Of a stretch of 64,000 nt of DNA, positions 38,574 to 46,448 are shown piece after piece. The stretch is from the NCBI RefSeq assembly GCF_016862915.1, contig NZ_BONW01000001.1:186001-250000 (forward strand), written 5' to 3'. A model generated the notes under the pieces. It worked only from the letters and a program-made list of their open reading frames with translations, did not search any database and was not told the origin of the DNA. The DNA is from Plantactinospora endophytica (lineage in GTDB: Bacteria > Actinomycetota > Actinomycetes > Mycobacteriales > Micromonosporaceae). The translations under genes were made by a program, and so were the position numbers. Position 1 is the first letter of the stretch; each line of letters starts with the position of its first letter.

Positions 38574-39743
38574 ATGACGGTGGACGCGCTCGCAGCGGCA
38601 CGCCGGGTGGCGCCGCGACTGGCCGCCCGGGCGGCCGAACACGACCGGGAGGGCACGTTCCCGGTCGAGGACTTCGCCGACCTTCGCTCGGCCGGGCTGC
38701 TCGGCCTGATGGTCCCGCCCGACCTGGGCGGGCTCGGCGCCACCTTCGCCGGGTACGCGGCGGTCGCCACCGAGCTGGCCCGGGGCAACGGCGCGACGGC
38801 GCTGGTCTTCAACATGCACGCCTCGGTGACCGGGGCGCTCGGCGCACTGACCGAGGAGTTGGCCGAGGCGCTCGGCGTACCCGCCGAGGCGCTGGCGGCC
38901 CGGGACCGGCTGCTCGCCGAGGCGGCGGCCGGCGCCTGGTACGCGGTGGCGATGAGCGAGCGCGGCGCCGGCTCCCGGCTGTCGAAGCTGACCACGACGT
39001 ACGAGCCGGTGGACGGCGGCTACCACATCAAGGGCGCCAAGACCTTCTGCTCCGGGGCGGGCCACGCCGACGCCTACCTGGTGGCCGCCCGCAGCATCGC
39101 CGACCAGTCGGTGGTGTCGCAGTTCCTGGTACCGGCCGGGCCGGACGGGCTGCACGTCGAGCCGACCTGGGACTCGCTGGGGATGCGGGCCACCGCCTCG
39201 CACGACCTGCACCTGGACGTGACCGTGCCGGCCGACCGGCTGCTCGGCGGGGTGGAGGGGCTGGCCCTGGTGGTCGCCCAGCTCATGCCGCACTGGCTGG
39301 TGGCCAGCTACGCGGCCGTCTACGTCGGGGTGGCCCGGGCAGCGGTCGACGCCGCCGTCGAACACCTGACCGCGCGAGGGCTGGCCGGCCTGCCGGCGGT
39401 ACGCGCCCGGGTCGGCCGGGCCGACGCGGCCACCGCCGCCGCCACGCTGGCGGTGACCGAGGCGGCCCGCCGGGTCGACGAGGCGCCGGGCGACGCCGAG
39501 ACGAACCGCTGGGTGTGGCGGGCGAAGCTGCTGGCCGGTACGACCGCGGCCGAGGTGGCGGCGTCGATGGTGGAGGCGGCCGGCACCTCGGCCACCCGGC
39601 GCGGCCATCCGCTGGAACGGCTCTACCGGGACGCCCGGTGCGGTTCGCTGCACCCGGCGACCTCGGACGTCTGCGCGGACTGGCTCGGGATCGCCGCGCT
39701 CGGCGGCGACCCGGACCGGGACGCCTCGACACCCCGGTGGTGA
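38574..39743 (+). CDS. Acyl-CoA dehydrogenase-fold flavoprotein
   Basis: A 389-residue protein with the ACAD layout: helical N-domain (FADLRSAGLLGLMVPPDLGG), beta-domain with VAMSERGAGSRLSKLTTTY and GAKTFCSGAGHADAY, and helical C-domain. The C-terminus reads RLYRDARCGSLHPATSDVCAD and lacks the usual YEGT-type active-site segment, more like the monooxygenase branch (DszC-type). It may oxidise an acyl chain or hydroxylate the aromatic ring. ATG at 38574 follows GGGAAGGA. Confidence 0.85.
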   Translation: MTVDALAAARRVAPRLAARAAEHDREGTFPVEDFADLRSAGLLGLMVPPDLGGLGATFAGYAAVATELARGNGATALVFNMHASVTGALGALTEELAEALGVPAEALAARDRLLAEAAAGAWYAVAMSERGAGSRLSKLTTTYEPVDGGYHIKGAKTFCSGAGHADAYLVAARSIADQSVVSQFLVPAGPDGLHVEPTWDSLGMRATASHDLHLDVTVPADRLLGGVEGLALVVAQLMPHWLVASYAAVYVGVARAAVDAAVEHLTARGLAGLPAVRARVGRADAATAAATLAVTEAARRVDEAPGDAETNRWVWRAKLLAGTTAAEVAASMVEAAGTSATRRGHPLERLYRDARCGSLHPATSDVCADWLGIAALGGDPDRDASTPRW

Positions 39744-39916
39744 GCCGCCCGCTGCCGGGGTACCTGACGGTGTGCGCTGCCCTCCACTCCGCACAGCAAG
39801 GCCGGGGCGCGGGGTCGCCGACCGGCCGCACGACCACCACCACCGGCCGGCGTACCGCGATCGGGCACGTCCGGCCGGCGAGTCCCGAGGTCGTGCTCGG
39901 GGGTTGGGCTCGATGG

Positions 39917-39931
39917 GCGCGCGAAGCGCGC
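39917..39931. repeat. Perfect palindrome GCGCGC-GAA-GCGCGC
   Basis: A six-bp stem with a three-base loop lies 31 bases before the type III PKS start. It could be a hairpin or operator; such GC palindromes are frequent in these genomes. Confidence 0.5.
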
Positions 39932-39961
39932 AGGAGTGCGCAGTCGCGATCGGAGGACGGG

Positions 39962-41092
39962 ATGGGAAGCGGAAGCGGGCAGGACGGCTCCGGGGTGATC
40001 GTCGGCATGGGTGTGGCCCTGCCGCCGGCCGCCAGTCAGCAGGAGCTGTGGGCGGGCTTCTTCGCACGGCACTTCTCCGGGGCGACCCGGGCGCTCGCCG
40101 AACGGATCTTCGTCAACTCGGGCGTACGGCACCGGCAGGCGGCGGTGAACCCGCTGCTGGAGGACGTCTCGGACTGGCCGACCGAGCGCCGGATGCGCCG
40201 GTACCAGATCGAGGCGCTGCCGCTGGGCAAGGAGGCGGTCGGCCGGGCGCTGACCGACGCCGGCCTGGCGGCCGGGGAGATCGGCCTCTTCGTGGTCTGC
40301 TCGTGCACCGGGTACGCGACTCCGGGGCTGGACATCCTGCTGGCCCGGGACATGGGGATGGCGCCGGACACCCAGCGGATGTTCGTCGGGCACATGGGGT
40401 GTTACGCCGCGCTGCCGGGGCTGGCCGCCGCGAACGACTTCGTCGCCGCCCGGGGCCGGCCGGCGCTGCTGCTCTGCGCCGAGCTGACCAGCCTGCACAT
40501 CCAGCCCTCGACGGCCCGGATGGACACCCAGCAGATCATCTCGCACGCGCTCTTCTCCGACGCCGCCGTCGCCGCCGTGGTCGCCCCCGGCAACCGCCCC
40601 GGGTACGCCGTCGGCGAGGTCACCGCCGTCACCGACACCTCGACGGCCGACCACATGACCTGGGAGCTGACCGACACCGGGTTCCGGATGGGACTGTCGC
40701 CGAAGGTGCCGAACGTGCTGGCGGCGCACGTGTCCGACCTGGTCACCGACCTGCTGGCCCGGCACGGGCGGCGGATCTCCGAGGTGGACGGCTGGGCGGT
40801 GCATCCGGGCGGCCCGCGGATCCTGAACGTGGTGGAGTCCGAACTCGGGCTGCCGCCGGAGGCCCTGGCCACCTCCCGGTCGGTACTCGACGACCACGGC
40901 AACTGTTCGTCGCCGACGTCCCTGCTCATCCTGGAACGACTTCGGCGGGCGGCGGTTCCACCCCGTACCGTAGTGATGCTCGCGTTCGGACCCGGGCTGA
41001 CCCTCTATGCGGCGCTGCTGCACCTCCGGCCGGGGGGCGCCCGGGCGGACGGCACGTTGCCGGCCAGCGGGGCCGGCCGAGGTGACTCCTGA
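39962..41092 (+). CDS. Type III polyketide synthase (chalcone-synthase family)
   Basis: A 376-residue homodimeric enzyme that extends an acyl-CoA starter with malonyl-CoA and cyclises the product. The triad is complete: Cys147 in VGHMGCYAALPG, His281 in GWAVHPGGPRI and Asn314 in DDHGNCSSPTS. SCTGYATPGLDI and the C-terminal FGPGLTLYAALL are family features. ATG at 39962 follows GGAGGACGG. With UbiA, methyltransferase and flavoprotein neighbours the product is probably a phenolic lipid, pyrone or prenylated quinol. Confidence 0.94.
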   Translation: MGSGSGQDGSGVIVGMGVALPPAASQQELWAGFFARHFSGATRALAERIFVNSGVRHRQAAVNPLLEDVSDWPTERRMRRYQIEALPLGKEAVGRALTDAGLAAGEIGLFVVCSCTGYATPGLDILLARDMGMAPDTQRMFVGHMGCYAALPGLAAANDFVAARGRPALLLCAELTSLHIQPSTARMDTQQIISHALFSDAAVAAVVAPGNRPGYAVGEVTAVTDTSTADHMTWELTDTGFRMGLSPKVPNVLAAHVSDLVTDLLARHGRRISEVDGWAVHPGGPRILNVVESELGLPPEALATSRSVLDDHGNCSSPTSLLILERLRRAAVPPRTVVMLAFGPGLTLYAALLHLRPGGARADGTLPASGAGRGDS

Positions 41093-41128
41093 ACAGATGT
41101 CCGTCGGACCGGTGGGAGGAGACGACCG

Positions 41129-41620
41129 GTGCGCAGGTTGGCGTTGACGACGGCGGCGGTGCTGCTGGTCGGGGTCGGCGGCTGGTGGTCGGTCCGGTCG
41201 GCGCCGGAGCCGGCCCGGCCGGGGCAGTCCGGTGTCGGCGGTTCGGAGGTCGCGCCCGGGATCGGCGGGGCGGACCTGGCCGGCGAGGGGAGCGGGACGG
41301 TGGCCGGGCAGAGCCTGCCGCAGTTTCCGGGCACGGTCTGGCGGCAGGTCGAGACGTTGAACCAGCGCAGGTTCGTCACCTGGTCCGTCGACACCCGCCC
41401 GGGTGGCCGCTACCTGCTCCAGTACGTCTGTCTCACCCCTGGTGAACTGCACATTCGGGTGCTCCGGGGGGTGACGGAGAGCTGGTCGAAGTCGGTGAGC
41501 TGCCCGGGACCGTTCGGCAGTGTGCAGTTCGTCGCGGACGACGACGAGTTGAGCATCGGGGCCCGCCGACTGAACCACCGGCACGTGGAGGTCGCGCTCC
41601 AGGTGGTGGCGCTGTCCTGA
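41129..41620 (+). CDS. Small secreted or membrane-anchored protein
   Basis: A 163-residue protein with one N-terminal hydrophobic segment (LALTTAAVLLVGVGGWWSV) that is either a signal peptide or an anchor. The mature part has two cysteines (LQYVCLTPGEL and SVSCPGPFG) that could form a disulfide. I do not recognise it. It follows the polyketide synthase gene by 36 bases with a GGGAGGAG ribosome binding site, so it may be co-transcribed. Only position links it to that pathway. Confidence 0.65.
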   Translation: MRRLALTTAAVLLVGVGGWWSVRSAPEPARPGQSGVGGSEVAPGIGGADLAGEGSGTVAGQSLPQFPGTVWRQVETLNQRRFVTWSVDTRPGGRYLLQYVCLTPGELHIRVLRGVTESWSKSVSCPGPFGSVQFVADDDELSIGARRLNHRHVEVALQVVALS

Positions 41621-41692
41621 CCGGTCTCCCCGGCACCCGCGCCCGGACCGGTCCCGCTGGCCGGCGGGATTCGGGGCCGGCTCGACGAGCCT

Positions 41693-41708
41693 CCCGCCGA
41701 GCGGCGGG
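41693..41708. terminator. Short hairpin between convergent genes
   Basis: CCCGCC-GAGC-GGCGGG forms a six-bp GC stem, followed by TTGCC on the plus strand. It lies between the stops of the 41129 and 41724 genes. Confidence 0.4.
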
Positions 41709-41723
41709 TTGCCGGCGTGGGTG

Positions 41724-42479
41724 TCAGGCGGCGGTCAGCAGGCGGGGCAGGTCGGCCTGGTAGTCGGCCGGCGAGGTCGACTCCGGCACGGTACGCAGAA
41801 GCTGGCCCGACCGGCCGGCCAGTACGACGGCCGGCGCTCCCCGCCCGGCGCCCAGGTGCAGCGCGGTCCGCAGCTCGGAGGTCGGGTCGGTCAGGAAGCG
41901 CGGCATCCCACCGCCCGGCGGCGGCATGGTCCGGGCGCTCGGTACGGTCCGGCGGGTGCTGACGGCCACCACGGCCACGCCCGGCGGTACGGCCCGGACG
42001 GCGGCGTCGAGCTCGTCGCCGCAGGTGCAGCCGTCGATCAGCATGATCACTGCGGGCAGTAGTCCGCGCAACGGGACGACCCGGCCGTCCTCGCCCACCA
42101 GGTCGAGGGCGGGCAGCGACCGCCCGGGTGGGCTGCCCGGGTTGCCCGGGGAGCTCCGGCCGGTCGCGGACGGGCGGTGCGGGCCGGGCCAGGTGATCGC
42201 GAAGAGACTGGTCAGGGTGGCCAGCAGGGCGATCGACATGATCAACAGGGAGAGTCGCAGCGGCGACGGGCCGGAGCTGGCCGAGGGGAGTCCGAGGCGT
42301 CGGCGCCACCCCTCGCGGCGGGCCTGTGACCGCAGTTCGCGGCGGAGCTCGGCGGCTTCGGCGGCCAGTTCGGCGGGATCGTCCGGAATCACGATCCGAC
42401 CCCACTCGGGAGGCAGGTCGGGCACGCCGTCGAACGGGCCGTTGTCCGGCCGGCCGTCGTTGTCCGCCGATGTGCTCAT
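41724..42479 (-). CDS. Membrane protein with thioredoxin-like extracellular domain
   Basis: A 251-residue protein. An acidic cytoplasmic part with a helix (AAEAAELRRELRSQARREGW) is followed by one membrane helix at about residues 75-95. The outer domain from residue 118 (LPALDLVGEDGRVVPLRGL) resembles TlpA/AhpC-type redox folds. The usual CxxC is replaced by DGCTCGDEL (CTC). Redox activity is uncertain. It converges with the 41129 gene. Confidence 0.7.
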   Translation of the reverse strand: MSTSADNDGRPDNGPFDGVPDLPPEWGRIVIPDDPAELAAEAAELRRELRSQARREGWRRRLGLPSASSGPSPLRLSLLIMSIALLATLTSLFAITWPGPHRPSATGRSSPGNPGSPPGRSLPALDLVGEDGRVVPLRGLLPAVIMLIDGCTCGDELDAAVRAVPPGVAVVAVSTRRTVPSARTMPPPGGGMPRFLTDPTSELRTALHLGAGRGAPAVVLAGRSGQLLRTVPESTSPADYQADLPRLLTAA

Positions 42480-42807
42480 GGCACCCCCTGGCTGCTCACC
42501 TGAGGTGTGAAGCGGGTTCCGCTCCAGCCTCCCCCACCGGAGGTCGTACCGCCAGTGGGCGGCGGGGGCGGGTGCGGAAGAGATATGCTAGGAGGACCGC
42601 AACGCCCTACATCCGATTTTTCCGATCCGCCTTGTCGGCCGGTGATCCGTGTGTCACGCAGCGTGCCTAAATCTACGGATCACTGCCTTGTCAAGCCGAA
42701 GAAAGACCTCTCACAGGGCCTCTGAGCTGCGCTAACGGTCAGGACTGCGGTGGGACATCGGTGCCTGAGCGTGTTACCCTAGACACAGCGAAAGGGGTTT
42801 CGAACCT
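42480..42807. promoter_or_regulatory. Long carD upstream region with inverted repeat
   Basis: This 328-base region is less GC-rich than its surroundings. A perfect 9-bp inverted repeat (GTGATCCGT / ACGGATCAC) at 42642-42683 encloses a smaller CACG/CGTG hairpin. TATGCT at 42584-42589 and TACCCT at 42775-42780 are -10 candidates; the second leaves a short leader with AAAGGGG before carD. The first would place the hairpin inside a leader of over 200 bases. No gene is supported here. Confidence 0.5.
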
Positions 42808-43293
42808 ATGGTTTTCAGTGTCGGCGAGACCGTTGTTTACCCCCACCACGGGGCCGCACTCATCGAGGCAATCGAGACTCGGGTCATCAAGGGCGAGCCC
42901 AAGCAGTACCTCGTCCTCAGGGTCGCTCAGGGTGATCTGACGGTCCGGGTGCCCGCCGAGAATGCCGAGATCGTGGGCGTGCGCGAAGTGGTTGGCGAAG
43001 AGGGCCTGGGCAAGGTCTTCGATGTCCTCCGTGCCCCGCACACCGAGGAGCCGACCAACTGGTCGCGGCGTTACAAGGCAAATCTGGAGAAGCTGGCCTC
43101 CGGTAACCCTCTCAAGGTGGCTGAGGTTGTTCGCGACCTCTGGCGCCGGGAGCGGGAGCGGGGCCTGTCGGCGGGTGAGAAGCGCATGCTCGCCAAGGCC
43201 CGTGACATCCTGGTCGGCGAGGTCGCACTCGCCGAAAAGAGCACCAAGGACGAAGCGGAAACTCTTCTCGACAAGGTGCTCACCGAGGCATAG
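42808..43293 (+). CDS. carD: CarD RNA polymerase-binding regulator
   Basis: A 161-residue essential actinobacterial factor that stabilises open promoter complexes. The N-terminal RNA polymerase interaction domain is [20 protein letters not shown] with [14 protein letters not shown]. The C-terminal helical domain contains the conserved tryptophan in [17 protein letters not shown] and [23 protein letters not shown] at 42808 follows GAAAGGGG. It precedes ispD and ispF as in mycobacteria. Third-position GC is lower than in neighbouring genes, as expected for a highly expressed gene. Confidence 0.97.
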   Translation: MVFSVGETVVYPHHGAALIEAIETRVIKGEPKQYLVLRVAQGDLTVRVPAENAEIVGVREVVGEEGLGKVFDVLRAPHTEEPTNWSRRYKANLEKLASGNPLKVAEVVRDLWRRERERGLSAGEKRMLAKARDILVGEVALAEKSTKDEAETLLDKVLTEA

Positions 43294-43358
43294 CCCCCAA
43301 TGTTGGCACGCTCCGCCAGTGCCGACGCCGTACCCCGAGAAAGTCCGAGGACCGCGAC

Positions 43359-44069
43359 GTGACCGCGCAGCTCAATCCGCGCGGTGACGTCGCGGTCCTC
43401 GTTCCGGCTGCGGGTGCCGGAGTTCGACTCGGGCCGGGCGGCCCGAAGGCGCTCCGCCGGATCGGCGGCGAGCCGCTGCTGGTGCACGCGGTCCGCCGGA
43501 TCGCCGCCGCCGGACCCGTGCACACCGTCGTGGTGGCGGCACCGCCCGGCGACGCCGAAGCCGTCCGCGAACTGCTCGCCCCGATCGCCGAGCTGACCGT
43601 GGTGACCGGCGGAGCCACCCGGCAGGAGTCCGTCGCCGCCGCGCTGGCGGCGGTGCCGCCGGGCCCGGAGATCGTCCTGGTGCACGACGCGGCGCGGGCA
43701 CTCACCCCGACCACGCTGTTCGAGTCGGTCGCCGAGGCCGTCCGGGGCGGCGAGGACGCGGTCATCCCGGTGCTGCCGGTGGTCGACACGGTCAAGGAGG
43801 TCACGGCCGCCGGGGTGGTGCTCGGCACCGTGGACCGGTCCGCGCTGCGGGCCGTACAGACGCCGCAGGGCTTCCGGCGGTCGGTGCTGGCCGCCGCGCA
43901 CGCCGCCGCCGCGGATCCACTCACCGACGACGCGGGCCTGGTCGAGAAACTGGGGGTACCCGTCAGCTGCGTCCCCGGCTCCGAATACGCCATGAAGATC
44001 ACCCGCCCGTTCGACCTGGCCCTGGCCGAGCACCTGCTCAGCGCCGTGCCGCTCGCCGGGCACCACTGA
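43359..44069 (+). CDS. ispD: 2-C-methyl-D-erythritol 4-phosphate cytidylyltransferase
   Basis: A 236-residue enzyme of the MEP isoprenoid route, coupling CTP to methylerythritol phosphate. The nucleotide loop is VPAAGAGVRLGPGGPKAL. VHDAARALT, VVDTVKEV, and TVDRSALRAVQTPQGF are family motifs. GTG at 43359 lies 65 bases after carD. It is followed 18 bases later by ispF. Confidence 0.95.
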   Translation: MTAQLNPRGDVAVLVPAAGAGVRLGPGGPKALRRIGGEPLLVHAVRRIAAAGPVHTVVVAAPPGDAEAVRELLAPIAELTVVTGGATRQESVAAALAAVPPGPEIVLVHDAARALTPTTLFESVAEAVRGGEDAVIPVLPVVDTVKEVTAAGVVLGTVDRSALRAVQTPQGFRRSVLAAAHAAAADPLTDDAGLVEKLGVPVSCVPGSEYAMKITRPFDLALAEHLLSAVPLAGHH

Positions 44070-44074
44070 TCGCC

Positions 44075-44080
44075 TACGCT
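44075..44080 (+). promoter_or_regulatory. -10 element before ispF (leaderless)
   Basis: TACGCT is seven bases upstream of the ispF GTG, just past the ispD stop. It may give ispF a separate leaderless transcript besides read-through from ispD. Confidence 0.4.
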
Positions 44081-44087
44081 TTCGCAC

Positions 44088-44564
44088 GTGATCCTTCCCC
44101 TGGTCGGTGTCGGTACCGACGTGCACGGGTTCGAGTCGGGCCGGGCCTGCTGGGTGGCCGGCCTGCACTGGCCCGGTGTGGACGGGCTGGCCGGGCACTC
44201 CGACGGCGACGTCGCCGCACACGCCGCCTGCGACGCGCTGCTCTCCGCCGCCGGCCTCGGCGACCTCGGCAGCAACTTCGGGGTGGCCGAGCCGGAGTGG
44301 GCCGGTGCCGCCGGGGTGACGCTGCTGGCCGAGACCGCCCGCCGGGTCCGGGCCGCCGGCTTCGAGATCGGCAACGTCTCGATCCAGGTCATCGGGGTAC
44401 GCCCGAAGATCGGTCCCCGCCGCGACGAGGCGCAACGGGCGCTGACGGCGGCGGTCGGTGCCCCGGTCACCGTCTCCGGTACCACCACGGACGGGCTCGG
44501 CCTGACCGGCCGGGGCGAGGGGTTGGCCGGCATCGCCGTTGCGCTGATCCAGCGGCGGTCCTGA
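44088..44564 (+). CDS. ispF: 2-C-methyl-D-erythritol 2,4-cyclodiphosphate synthase
   Basis: A 158-residue trimeric zinc enzyme, next step but one after IspD. Metal ligands are visible in GTDVHGF (Asp, His) and in the [19 protein letters not shown] block (His). DLGSNF and the C-terminal [13 protein letters not shown] are conserved. GTG at 44088 agrees with the -10 element upstream. IspE, the step between, is not in the window. Confidence 0.95.
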   Translation: MILPLVGVGTDVHGFESGRACWVAGLHWPGVDGLAGHSDGDVAAHAACDALLSAAGLGDLGSNFGVAEPEWAGAAGVTLLAETARRVRAAGFEIGNVSIQVIGVRPKIGPRRDEAQRALTAAVGAPVTVSGTTTDGLGLTGRGEGLAGIAVALIQRRS

Positions 44565-44657
44565 GCCGGCCGCAGGTCTCGCGCCATTCCGGTTTTCGCG
44601 CCGTCCAGTGCGTCGGATCTGCCGTGGCGAAAGCTGGCTATCGTAACCTTCGATAGG

Positions 44658-44837
44658 TTGCCGACGACGGGGGTGGGCGCCGCGACCGATGTGAGGCCCG
44701 AGTCGCTGGACGGCAGCGCGAACACACTGCTCGAACTCGCCGGCCTGCTCCAGGCCGGACGGCCGGAGCTGACTGTCTCGGCCCGGGTGGCGAGCCCGGC
44801 CGCGCACGAGGAGGTGGCCGGTTCGAAAAGGGAATGA
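44658..44837 (+). CDS. Possible 59-residue WXG100-like small protein or gene remnant
   Basis: A frame from TTG at 44658 (or GTG at 44673) to TGA at 44835-44837 encodes TDVRPESLDGSANTLLELAG and an Ala/Glu-rich rest. The helical start resembles WXG100/ESX-type proteins but the usual second helix is missing. Third-position GC supports coding. No downstream frame continues it, so it may be a truncated remnant. It is too short for routine gene calling. Confidence 0.35.
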   Translation: MPTTGVGAATDVRPESLDGSANTLLELAGLLQAGRPELTVSARVASPAAHEEVAGSKRE

Positions 44838-45107
44838 GTCTCGCGTCCCCGGACTAGTTTCTCCGGTACCGAACGGAACGACCTCGCTCGGTTCCGCCCT
44901 GCGGTCGGGCCTGCTGAACGGTTCCGGTGATTCCACCCTGGACTGGGTGCTGCTGTCGGCAGAAGATGGGCAGCGCCGACGCAGGGGCGGTTACTGCGTG
45001 CGGGCCTCGGAAGGGTCCCGCTGACGGGATCCCGCGCGGCTACGACCGTGGGGAAGACGAGTCGGGTTCGGGAGCGGACGCCGTCCGACCAGGTGTCGGC
45101 GGCATTA

Positions 45108-45151
45108 AGGGACCAAGCCTGACGCCACGGGGGGAGCGCCAGGCTTGGTCC
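45108..45151. terminator. 13-bp perfect inverted repeat
   Basis: GGGACCAAGCCTG and CAGGCTTGGTCCC flank an 18-base loop in a gene-free region. It could end a transcript coming from ispF or the small ORF, or be an RNA structure of its own. Confidence 0.55.
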
Positions 45152-45294
45152 CGTCTACGGTACCGCGCATCCGCGCCGGTGGGGAGTGGGCGTTCGGCGG
45201 GTCGCCCGTCAACTGGCCGGCGGCCGATCGTTAACTGCCCGGGGAGGGGGTGTTCGGCGGGTCGGGCGTGGACCTCCGACGGGACAGCGCCGGA

Positions 45295-45300
45295 TAGGCT
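45295..45300 (+). promoter_or_regulatory. -10 element of the TPR gene (leaderless)
   Basis: TAGGCT is six bases before the GTG at 45307. There is no ribosome binding site. Confidence 0.5.
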
Positions 45301-45306
45301 CGGCTC

Positions 45307-46344
45307 GTGTCCAGCGACGCCGATTCCGACCAGTCCTCCTCCGCCGAAGGGTACGTCCAGCGCGCCGAACTGCTCGCCGAACTCGGCCGGTACGACGAAG
45401 CTGCCGCCGAAGTCGGGTTCGCGATCGCGCTCGACCCGTCGGATGTGCGTGCGCTGGTCATGCTCGCCATGGTCAGACTCGCCGGCGACAAGCCGGAGGA
45501 GGCGTTGAGCGCGGCCGACGCGGCGGTGGCCGTCGCCCCGGAACTCGTGCACCCGCTGGTGATCCGGGGACATGCCCTGGCCGACCTGCGCCGGTTCAAG
45601 GAAGCGGCGGCGGTGGCCGACGAGATCCTGGCGCTCGGGCCGGACGACGCGTACGCCCAGCGCAGCGCTGCGGCGATCCTGGGTGAGTCGCGCAACGGCC
45701 AGCAGGCGTTGAACGCCGCGTGGCGGGCCGTCGAGCTGGCGCCGGAGGAACCGCAGGCGCACCTGGTGCTGGGCCTGGTGGCGGCCCGGATGGAGATGTT
45801 CGACCTGGCCGAGCGGGCGTACCGGGAGGCGCTGCGGCTCGACCCCGAGCTGGCGGCGGCCCAGCACAACATCGGAGTGATCCGGCTGGAGCAGCGGCGC
45901 TACGCGGAGGCGCTGGAACATCTCGCGGACGCGGCGGCACTGGACCCGACCAGTCGGGACGGGGCTCGGGCGATCGGCGTCGGGCTGCGTCAACTGCTGA
46001 TGTACGGCGCCGGCTACACCATCGTCGTCTCGGTGCTGGTGGCCTGCCTGGCGGCGGGCAATCCGGTGTCGTCCCGGGTCTGGGCCGGGCTGGCGGCGGT
46101 GACCGGCGGCATCCTGGTCTGGCGGTTCGCCCGCCGGGTGCCGAACCTGGGCCGGGGGCGGCTGCCCGAACTGATCCGCACCGACCGGATGCTGGCGTTC
46201 GCCGTCTACGCGGTGATCGCCGGTCCATGCCTGATCATGCTCTACGCGATCATCGGCACCCCGTGGCCGCTGGTGCTGGCGATCCTCGCCACCGCCGCGA
46301 CCGAGCTGCTGGTGCTCTTCGGCTGGTCACCCGACCGCGACTGA
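45307..46344 (+). CDS. TPR-repeat membrane protein
   Basis: A 345-residue protein. About six tetratricopeptide repeats fill residues 15-230, seen from the repeated pattern (YVQRAELLAELGRYDEAAAE, LADLRRFKEAAAVADEILAL, FDLAERAYREALRLDPEL, RRYAEALEHLADAAALDP). Three or four membrane helices follow to the C-terminus. The TPR part would face the cytoplasm as a docking platform; the partner is unknown. GTG at 45307 is set by the leaderless-type promoter. Confidence 0.8.
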   Translation: MSSDADSDQSSSAEGYVQRAELLAELGRYDEAAAEVGFAIALDPSDVRALVMLAMVRLAGDKPEEALSAADAAVAVAPELVHPLVIRGHALADLRRFKEAAAVADEILALGPDDAYAQRSAAAILGESRNGQQALNAAWRAVELAPEEPQAHLVLGLVAARMEMFDLAERAYREALRLDPELAAAQHNIGVIRLEQRRYAEALEHLADAAALDPTSRDGARAIGVGLRQLLMYGAGYTIVVSVLVACLAAGNPVSSRVWAGLAAVTGGILVWRFARRVPNLGRGRLPELIRTDRMLAFAVYAVIAGPCLIMLYAIIGTPWPLVLAILATAATELLVLFGWSPDRD

Positions 46345-46411
46345 CGGCATCACCCATACCGGACGGCGGGGATCGACAGGTAGCGCCTGGGACAGAACAT
46401 CCCGTTTGTTC

Positions 46412-46417
46412 TAGGCT
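46412..46417 (+). promoter_or_regulatory. -10 element of the 46449 lipoprotein gene
   Basis: TAGGCT is followed by a 31-base stretch to the ATG with GGGGGAG as ribosome binding site, so this copy of the hexamer serves a leadered transcript. Confidence 0.45.
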
Positions 46418-46448
46418 GACCCGTGCCGACCGAAAGATCGGGGGAGCG

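Larger units (their letters stand above)
44838..45306. other. Gene-poor spacer before the TPR gene
   Basis: I found no convincing gene in these 469 bases on either strand. The stretch holds a strong inverted repeat (45108-45151) and the promoter of the TPR gene. Two direct repeats of GTGGGCGTTCGGCGGGTCG-like sequence occur near 45188 and 45249. Confidence 0.45.

Noticed and set aside
42507-42725. 72-codon frame upstream of carD
   Set aside because: Poor codon use, Pro/Gly-run start and overlap with the promoter and inverted-repeat region argue for a non-coding leader.
44838-45306. tRNA or other stable RNA gene in the large spacer
   Set aside because: No cloverleaf, CCA end or anticodon stem could be drawn; only the inverted repeat at 45108 stands out.
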